Shown in pieces: positions 58,466-64,000 of a stretch of DNA of 64,000 nt. Position numbers and translations under genes: made by a program. Position 1 is the stretch's first letter, and each line of letters starts with the position of its first letter. Source of the stretch: Micromonospora chersina (GTDB taxonomy: Bacteria; Actinomycetota; Actinomycetes; Mycobacteriales; Micromonosporaceae); NCBI RefSeq assembly GCF_900091475.1, contig NZ_FMIB01000002.1, positions 3,968,001-4,032,000 on the forward strand, written 5' to 3'. The notes beneath the pieces were generated by a model. That model worked only from the letters and a program-made list of their open reading frames with translations. It ran no database searches and was not told the origin of the DNA.

Positions 58466-59788
58466 TCAGCGCAGCCAGACCGGCTCGGCGCCCGGCACCT
58501 TCAGCGGGGGCGGGTAGTCCAGCGCCGCGCGCGCCCGCTCGGGCAGCCGCCACGGCTGGTGGACCGCCTTCCCTCCGATCGAGGCCAGCTCCGGCACGTA
58601 CCGGCGGACGTACGCGCCGTCGGGGTCGTAGCGTTCGGCCTGGCGGACCGGGTTGAAGCCGCGGTGCGGCCGGGCGTCGTTCCCGGTGCCGGCAACCCAC
58701 TGCCAGTTGCCGGAGTTGTCGGCCACGTCGCCGTCGAGCAGCCAGCGGAAGAAGACCGCCACCCCGGACCGCCAGTCCAGCCGGAGGTGCCTGGTCAGGT
58801 AGCCGGCGGTGATCAGGCGGGCGCGATTGTGCATCCAGCCCTCGGCGCGCAGCTGCCGCATCCCGGCGTCCACGATCGGCATCCCGGTCCGACCCTCGGT
58901 CCAGGCGTCGAGCGCGTGCTTGTCGTACCGCCAGTCCTCCCGTGCCCCGCGCCGGTACGCCCGGGAGGAGAGGTCGGGGAACGCGGCGGTCACCTGGTGG
59001 TAGAAGTCCCGCCAGCAGAGCTGCCGGACGTAAGGCCCGTCCCGGTCACCGGCCCGGTTCGCCACTGCCAGCGGGGAGAGGCAGCCGAAGCGCAGGTAGG
59101 GGCTGAGCCGGGAGGTCTCGTCGCCGGCCATGTCGTCGTGGATGTCGTCGTACCGGCCCAGGGCGGGCAGCCACTCGGTGAGTTGGCGCCGGGCCACGCT
59201 CTCCCCGCCGACCATGGCGTCCGGCGAGTCGCCCCGGGGCGGGTCGGGCAGCCGGCCCGGATCGACGCCGTCGGGCAGCCGTACGCGCCTCGGCGCGGCC
59301 AGTTCCTCCCGCACCTTGGCCCCCTGCCAGGCCCGGAAGTACGGACTGAACACCTTGTAGTGGTCGCCACCCGCGGGCCGCAGGTCACCCGGCTCGACGA
59401 TCGTGAGGCCGGGAAACAGCCGCAGGGACATCCGGTGCCTGTCGCACTCCTCGCGCAGCCGGCGCTCGCGCCGCCGGGCGTGGCGGCTCACGTCGGCGGA
59501 GAGGCCGATCCCCTCGGCGCCCACCGCGCGGGCCAGCCTGACCGTCTCGGCCACCGGGTCGCCGCGCCGGATCACGAGGTCGCCGCCGCGCTGCCGGAGC
59601 GCATCGCGCAGCTCGGCCAGGCTCTGGTGCAGGAACCGGGTGCGGTTCGGCGAGAGCCGTTGCAGCGCCGGGTCGAGCACGTGGAGCGGCACCACCCGGT
59701 CGAACGCCGAACACGCCGACGCCAGCGCCGGGTGATCGTGCACCCGCAGGTCGCGGGTGAGGAGCACGATCGCCGTGCGGTCGCTCAC
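58466..59788 (-). CDS. phr: Deoxyribodipyrimidine photolyase
   Basis: 440 residues, class I CPD photolyase. The N-terminal antenna domain shows LLTRDLRVHDHPAL and VVPLHVLDP; the FAD domain has RLSPYLRFGCLSP, GMPIVDAGMRQLRAEGWMHNR and the FAD/DNA-contact NWQWVAGTGNDARP (photolyase-type). It repairs UV cyclobutane dimers using blue light. GTG 59788 overlaps the crtB stop (GTGA), so it is translationally tied to carotenoid synthesis; both serve light protection. Confidence 0.93.
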   Translation of the reverse strand: MSDRTAIVLLTRDLRVHDHPALASACSAFDRVVPLHVLDPALQRLSPNRTRFLHQSLAELRDALRQRGGDLVIRRGDPVAETVRLARAVGAEGIGLSADVSRHARRRERRLREECDRHRMSLRLFPGLTIVEPGDLRPAGGDHYKVFSPYFRAWQGAKVREELAAPRRVRLPDGVDPGRLPDPPRGDSPDAMVGGESVARRQLTEWLPALGRYDDIHDDMAGDETSRLSPYLRFGCLSPLAVANRAGDRDGPYVRQLCWRDFYHQVTAAFPDLSSRAYRRGAREDWRYDKHALDAWTEGRTGMPIVDAGMRQLRAEGWMHNRARLITAGYLTRHLRLDWRSGVAVFFRWLLDGDVADNSGNWQWVAGTGNDARPHRGFNPVRQAERYDPDGAYVRRYVPELASIGGKAVHQPWRLPERARAALDYPPPLKVPGAEPVWLR

Positions 59789-60711
59789 GCGACCAGGGCC
59801 GGCCGGAGGGCGGGGCCGGGAACCCGCACCGGCGCGCCGGCCGGGGTGAGCAGCGCCCGCGCGGCCACCGCCATCCGCCGCCGCCGGGGTACGAGGGCCC
59901 GTCGGGTGAACACGTCGAAGTCCTGGGCGGCCACCTCGTCGAGGATCCCGCCGTAGAGCGCGTACGCGGTGCGCATGCAGGCCTGCGAGGCGGGGGCGAG
60001 CAGCGGGATGCCGGGCGCGGCGGCCTCGTAGTGGGCCTGGGCGCGGGTCACCTCGTACTCGATCAGCTCGCGCAGCCGCGGGGTGGTGCGGCCGGCGGCC
60101 CGGGCGGCGAGCAGGTCCTCGCGGGTGACGTCGAACCTGGCCAGGTCCTCGTCGGGCAGGTAGGTCCGCCCCCGGTCCAGGTCCTCGGCCACGTCCCGGA
60201 TGAAGTTGGTGAGCTGGAAGGCGAAGCCGAGCTGGCGGGCCGGCTCCCGGGCGGCGGCCGGGTCGGAGCTGCCCAGGATCGGCAGCATCATGGTGCCGAT
60301 GACCGCGGCCGAGCCCTCCATGTAGTCGAGCAGGTCGTCGTACGTCGGGTAGGACGTCACGGTCAGGTCCATCGTCATGCTGCGCAGAAACGACGCGAAG
60401 TCGCCGCGGTCCAGGTCGAAGACGGCGATGGTGTGCAGCACCGCGGGAAGCAGGGGGTCGTCGACCGACGCACCGTGCAGGCCGGCGACGAAGCTCGCGG
60501 ACCACTCGTCCAGCCGGGCGGCGCGCTCGGCCGGCGGCAGGTCCTCGGTGCGGTCGACGATCTCGTCGGCGTATCGCGTGAAGCCGTACAGGGCGTGCAC
60601 ATGCCGCCGTTTCCAGGCGGGGAGCAGCCGGGTGGCGAGATAGTAGGTACGGCCGTGACGCCGGTGCAGCTCGCGGCAACGCTCATAGGCAGCGGTGAGA
60701 TCGGTGTCCAC
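59785..60711 (-). CDS. crtB: Phytoene synthase
   Basis: 308 residues of the trans-isoprenyl diphosphate synthase family. The two Asp-rich motifs are YADEIVDRTED (about 49-59) and RDVAEDLDRGR. FYLATRLLP-like YYLATRLLPAWKR and GFAFQLTNFIRD are typical of CrtB. It condenses two GGPP into phytoene. GTG 60711 has GGAGGG upstream; a longer frame to 60747 overlaps the divergent promoter and is not preferred. It begins a crtB-phr operon divergent from crtE. Confidence 0.92.
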   Translation of the reverse strand: MDTDLTAAYERCRELHRRHGRTYYLATRLLPAWKRRHVHALYGFTRYADEIVDRTEDLPPAERAARLDEWSASFVAGLHGASVDDPLLPAVLHTIAVFDLDRGDFASFLRSMTMDLTVTSYPTYDDLLDYMEGSAAVIGTMMLPILGSSDPAAAREPARQLGFAFQLTNFIRDVAEDLDRGRTYLPDEDLARFDVTREDLLAARAAGRTTPRLRELIEYEVTRAQAHYEAAAPGIPLLAPASQACMRTAYALYGGILDEVAAQDFDVFTRRALVPRRRRMAVAARALLTPAGAPVRVPGPALRPALVA

Positions 60712-60726
60712 CGGCCCTCCTCGAAT

Positions 60727-60763
60727 TCGACGCAGCAATCGACGCAACTCGCAACTCTAGGGT
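60727..60763 (+). promoter_or_regulatory. Direct repeats and promoter between crtB and crtE
   Basis: TCGACGCA at 60727-60734 and 60739-60746 are exact 8-base direct repeats with a 12-nt period, followed by TCGCAAC and a -10-like TAGGGT (60758-60763) ~13 nt before the crtE start codon. Repeats of this kind could bind a light- or B12-responsive MerR regulator (CarH/LitR type) that controls both operons; this is inference. Confidence 0.5.
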
Positions 60764-60775
60764 ACGCTCGCCCGC

Positions 60776-61933
60776 ATGGCCAACGACGCAGTTGCGGACA
60801 GTTCGCTCCGGGTGGTCGCGCCGGCTCAGCCCGGAACGCCGGACGATCCGGTCCGCGGTGTGCTGGCCGCCTTCACGAACGACCTGGTGAACGGCGTCGA
60901 CGAGACCCTCGCGGCGTTCCTGGCCACCGAGGTCGACTCGCTGGCCGAGATCGACGCGGCGATGGGCGGGTTCGCCGCGACGGCCCGCGACTGTGTGCTG
61001 GCCGGCGGCAAGCGGGTCCGGCCGACCTTCGCGTACTGGGGCTGGCGCGGGCTGACCGGCGGCGACGCGCCGCTGCCCTCGGTGCTGCCGGCGCTCGCCG
61101 CGCTGGAACTGCTGCACACGTTCGCGTTGGTGCACGACGACGTGATGGACGCCTCCGACACCCGGCGCGGCCGGCCGACAGCGCACCGCGCCGCCGCCGC
61201 ACGGCACCGGGCGGCCGGGCACACCGGCGACCCGGAACGGTACGGCGAGGCGGTCGCCGTGCTCATCGGCGACCTCTGCCTGGTCTGGGCCGACCGGCTG
61301 ATGGCGCACGCGACCGTGCCGCCGGGCCGGATGCTCGACGTGCGCCGCTGCTACGACCAGATGCGGGTGGAGACCGTCGCCGGCCAGTTCCTCGACGTGC
61401 TCGGCGAGCACGACGCCGCGCACTGGTCGGTGGACCGCGCGCTGCGGGTGGCCCGCTACAAGACCGCCGGCTACACCGTCCAGCGGCCGCTGCTCTTCGG
61501 CGCCGCCCTGGCCGGCGCCGAGGCGGACGCCCCGCTGATCGCCGCCTATACCCGTTACGGGCTGGCCGTCGGCGAGGCGTTCCAGCTGCGGGACGACCTG
61601 CTCGGTGTCTACGGCGACCCGGCGACCACCGGCAAGCCGGCCGGTGACGACCTGCGGACCGGCAAGCCCACCGTGCTGCTGACCCTGGCCCGGCAGCTGG
61701 CCGACCCGGCCCAGCGCCGCGCCCTGGAACGGGCCGGCACGGTCACCGAGGCGCACGAGGTGGCGCGCCTGGCCGACGTGGTCCGGGAGACCGGTGCGGT
61801 GGCCCGGGTCGAGCGGATGATCGCCGACCGGGTGACCGAGGCGCAGGCCGCGCTGGACACCGCGCCGATCGACGGCACCGCGCGGACCGCGCTGACGGGC
61901 CTCGCCACGGCCGCCACCACGCGGCGGGCATGA
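60776..61933 (+). CDS. crtE: Polyprenyl synthetase (GGPP synthase)
   Basis: 385 residues. The first Asp-rich motif is LVHDDVMDASDTRRGRPT and the second is QLRDDLLGVYGD, with KYKTAGYT-like ARYKTAGYTVQ near 225. It makes GGPP from FPP/IPP for carotenoids. The 40-residue N-terminal extension is poorly conserved-looking. ATG 60776; crtI overlaps by ATGA. Confidence 0.9.
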   Translation: MANDAVADSSLRVVAPAQPGTPDDPVRGVLAAFTNDLVNGVDETLAAFLATEVDSLAEIDAAMGGFAATARDCVLAGGKRVRPTFAYWGWRGLTGGDAPLPSVLPALAALELLHTFALVHDDVMDASDTRRGRPTAHRAAAARHRAAGHTGDPERYGEAVAVLIGDLCLVWADRLMAHATVPPGRMLDVRRCYDQMRVETVAGQFLDVLGEHDAAHWSVDRALRVARYKTAGYTVQRPLLFGAALAGAEADAPLIAAYTRYGLAVGEAFQLRDDLLGVYGDPATTGKPAGDDLRTGKPTVLLTLARQLADPAQRRALERAGTVTEAHEVARLADVVRETGAVARVERMIADRVTEAQAALDTAPIDGTARTALTGLATAATTRRA

Positions 61934-63444
61934 TGGGCAACTTCGCGAACAAGGGGGCTGGGATGCGCACCGTGAGCGGGCGTACCGACCGGGTGGTGGT
62001 CGTCGGCGCCGGGCTGGGCGGGCTGGCCTGCGCGCTGCACCTGGCCGGCAGCGGCCGGCAGGTGACCGTGCTGGAACGCGAGCCGGTGCCGGGCGGGCGC
62101 GCCGGCCGGCTCGGCGTCGACGGATACGAGTTCGACACCGGCCCGACAGTGCTCACCATGCCCGACCTGATCGCCGAGGCGCTCGGCGCGGTGGGCGAGG
62201 ACCTGGACGACTGGCTCGACCTGACCCCGCTCGACCCGGCCTACCGGGCCTACTACCCGGACGGGTCGACGCTCGACGTCATCACCGACACCACCCGGAT
62301 GGCCGCCGAGATCGCCCGGGTCTGCGGGCCCCGCGAGGCGGACGGCTACCTGCGCTTCGTCGACTACGCGCGGGACCTGTGGCGCTGGGAGCGGGCGGAC
62401 TTCATCGAGCGCAACCTGGACGCTCCCACCGACCTGCTCACCGGCAACCTGCTCCGGTTGCTCGCCAACGGCGCCTTCCGGCGGCTCCAGACGAAGATCA
62501 ACCAGTTCTTCCGCGACCCGCGTACCCAGCGGATCTTCTCCTTCCAGGCCATGTACGCCGGCCTCGCACCGCACGACGCGCTGGCCATCTACGCGGTCAT
62601 CGCGTACCTCGACTCGGTGGCCGGGGTGTGCTTTCCGCGCGGCGGCATCCACGCGGTCTCCCGCGGCATGGCCGGCGCGGCGGAGAAGCACGGCGTGCAG
62701 ATCCGGTACGGCACCACGGTGACCCGGGTCGAGACCGCGCACGGCCGGGCCACCGGCGTGGTCACCGCCGACGGCGAGTTCGTCCCGGCGGACGTCGTGG
62801 TGCTCAACCCCGACCTGCCGGTCGCCTACCGCGACCTGCTGCCGGAGAGCCGGCAGCGCCGGCTCACCTACTCGCCCTCCTGCGTGGTGCTGCACGTCGG
62901 TTCGACGCAGGGCTACCGCAGGATCGCTCACCACAACATCCACTTCGGACGGGCCTGGAAGGGCACGTTCGACGAGGTGATCCGCCGCGGTGAGCTGATG
63001 ACCGACCCGTCGCTGCTGGTGACGAACCCGAGCCGCACCGACCCGTCGGTGGCGCCGGCCGGGCGGCACACCTACTACGTGCTCGCCCCGGTGCCCAACC
63101 TCCACCGGGCGCCCTTCGACTGGCCCGGTGACCTGACCCACCGCTACGCCGACCAGCTCGTGGCGACCCTGGAGGAGCGCGGCTACGTCGGCTTCGGCGA
63201 CGGCATCGAGGTGCTGCGCGCGGTGACACCGGCCGACTGGGAGGCGCAGGGCATGGCCGCCGGCACCCCGTTCGCCGCCGCGCACAGCCTCTTCCAGACC
63301 GGCCCGTTCCGCCCCTCGAACCTGCACGGGACGCTCGGCAACGTGGTCTTCGTCGGCTCCGGCACCCAACCCGGGGTGGGCGTGCCGATGGTCCTGATCA
63401 GCGGCAAGCTCGCCGCCTCGCGGATCACCGGGACCATGTCATGA
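61930..63444 (+). CDS. crtI: Phytoene desaturase
   Basis: 504 residues from ATG 61930, which overlaps the crtE stop (ATGA); ATG 61963 is an alternative that starts nearer the FAD motif. VVVGAGLGGLACALHLA (about 22-38) and GGRAGRL are the N-terminal FAD contacts; FDTGPTVLTMPDL, and the C-terminal GSGTQPGVGVPMVLISG (about 470-488) are diagnostic CrtI signatures. It introduces double bonds into phytoene. Stop overlaps idi (ATGA). Confidence 0.92.
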   Translation: MMGNFANKGAGMRTVSGRTDRVVVVGAGLGGLACALHLAGSGRQVTVLEREPVPGGRAGRLGVDGYEFDTGPTVLTMPDLIAEALGAVGEDLDDWLDLTPLDPAYRAYYPDGSTLDVITDTTRMAAEIARVCGPREADGYLRFVDYARDLWRWERADFIERNLDAPTDLLTGNLLRLLANGAFRRLQTKINQFFRDPRTQRIFSFQAMYAGLAPHDALAIYAVIAYLDSVAGVCFPRGGIHAVSRGMAGAAEKHGVQIRYGTTVTRVETAHGRATGVVTADGEFVPADVVVLNPDLPVAYRDLLPESRQRRLTYSPSCVVLHVGSTQGYRRIAHHNIHFGRAWKGTFDEVIRRGELMTDPSLLVTNPSRTDPSVAPAGRHTYYVLAPVPNLHRAPFDWPGDLTHRYADQLVATLEERGYVGFGDGIEVLRAVTPADWEAQGMAAGTPFAAAHSLFQTGPFRPSNLHGTLGNVVFVGSGTQPGVGVPMVLISGKLAASRITGTMS

Positions 63445-64000
63445 CGGCCCGGGAGAAGCATCTGGTCGAGCTGGTCGACGACGGCGGGCACGTGCTCGGC
63501 GAGACCACCGTGGCCACCGCCCACCAGCCGCCCGGCCGGCTGCACCGGGCGTTCTCGGTGCTGCTGGTCGACCCGCGGGGGCGGATCCTGCTCCAGCAGC
63601 GAGCCGCCGTGAAGACCCGGTTCCCGCTGCGCTGGGCCAACGCCTGCTGCGGCCACCCCCTGCCCGGGCAGTCGCTGGTCGAGGCCGCCAACCGCCGGCT
63701 CGCCGAGGAACTCGGCGTCGAGCCTGTCGACCTCACCGAGGTCGGGGTCTACGTCTACTACGCCGAGGACCCGGACACCGGCCGGGTCGAATTCGAGTAC
63801 GACCACGTGCTGCGCGCCGACGTGCCGGCCGACCTGCCCGTCCGGCCCGACCCGGACGAGGTGGCCACCCTGCGCTGGGTCGACCCGCACGAGCTGGAGC
63901 AGGAGCTGGACGCCGACCCCCGCGCGTACGCGCCCTGGCTCGGCGGGGTGGTGAACCGGCTGCTGCGGCCGGCCCGTCCCGCCGTCGACGCGGCCCGGGC
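63441..64000 (+). CDS. idi: Isopentenyl-diphosphate delta-isomerase, type 1 (5' part)
   Basis: The first 186 codons; the frame is open to the right edge, so the 3' end is missing. The Nudix fold is clear: NACCGHPLPGQS with the catalytic Cys, ANRRLAEELG (Nudix helix), and EFEYDHVL with the second catalytic Glu. It interconverts IPP and DMAPP, supplying the carotenoid pathway. ATG 63441 overlaps the crtI stop (ATGA), completing a crtE-crtI-idi operon. Confidence 0.92.
   Translation, partial: MTAREKHLVELVDDGGHVLGETTVATAHQPPGRLHRAFSVLLVDPRGRILLQQRAAVKTRFPLRWANACCGHPLPGQSLVEAANRRLAEELGVEPVDLTEVGVYVYYAEDPDTGRVEFEYDHVLRADVPADLPVRPDPDEVATLRWVDPHELEQELDADPRAYAPWLGGVVNRLLRPARPAVDAAR

Noticed and set aside
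1..64000. CRISPR arrays, insertion sequences, rRNA genes or phage genes
   Set aside because: No regularly spaced repeats, transposase motifs, rRNA sequence or phage structural genes were seen in reading the window.

Overview
The window looks like chromosome of a high-GC actinobacterium, most likely Micromonospora or a close relative (Micromonosporaceae). Supporting signs are the very high GC content in every reading frame, frequent GTG starts, ATGA/GTGA translational coupling, a stressosome operon, a TIGR03086-type protein, an Eis-type acetyltransferase, DUF574 methyltransferases, an AfsR-type SARP regulator and an actinobacterial Tad/Flp pilus locus. The genus is an inference. I see no insertion sequence, phage, CRISPR array or rRNA; there is one tRNA (Lys, anticodon TTT).

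Layout. 1-2.0 kb: the 3' end of an oligopeptidase B-like protease, a PLP-dependent threonine dehydratase-like enzyme and a 54-residue membrane peptide. 2.1-4.6 kb: a fused polysaccharide deacetylase/processive glycosyltransferase with a membrane-anchored partner, probably for a surface polysaccharide. 4.7-9.3 kb: a PadR-controlled ABC exporter operon, a DinB/MPI-like protein and an AraC-type regulator whose stop codon appears to be missing. 9.0-15.1 kb: a six-gene overlapping stress-signalling operon (rsbR-rsbS-rsbT, HATPase-PP2C, histidine kinase with a degenerate RsbT-like domain, REC-GAF-PP2C) with a divergent anti-anti-sigma gene. 15.1-25.9 kb: transport and housekeeping genes (CynX-type MFS with GntR regulator, MscL, a small gene under a LexA box, BenE transporter with XRE-cupin regulator, PP2C, Eis, ZIP, a beta-helix lipoprotein, an epimerase). 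26.0-33.6 kb: tRNA-Lys, a SUKH-like protein, a DrrAB-type exporter with a DUF4097 protein, and a convergent 1039-residue SARP/NB-ARC/TPR regulator.

33.7-40.0 kb: a secreted repeat protein, a DUF574 methyltransferase, a zinc-finger-like unknown, a GH65 phosphorylase and a PAP2 phosphatase divergent around a possible PHO box, and a prepilin peptidase. 40.0-49.7 kb: a 590-nt structured, AT-richer leader followed by a compact Tad pilus operon (lipoprotein, PKD-like secreted protein, SAF/CpaB, CpaE, CpaF, TadB, TadC, pilin, two TadE-like pseudopilins, a TadG-like protein, a LysM protein). The peptidase at 39.3 kb is the likely processing enzyme for these pilins.

49.7-58.5 kb: a Rieske protein, BluB, a MerR/NmrA pair with a textbook MerR-type promoter palindrome, a crotonase, a SigE-family sigma factor with a membrane partner, a flavoprotein disulfide reductase, a beta-lactamase-fold hydrolase and a membrane protein. 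58.5-64 kb: a carotenoid locus, with phytoene synthase and photolyase translationally coupled on one strand, and GGPP synthase, phytoene desaturase and isopentenyl-diphosphate isomerase coupled on the other. The isomerase runs off the window.

The most interesting items are the extended stressosome operon with three RsbT-type domains (one degenerate), the LexA-box small gene, the possible PHO box between a phosphorylase and a phosphatase, and several clean palindromic operators next to their likely regulators. No database search was run; family names rest on motifs, length and context.
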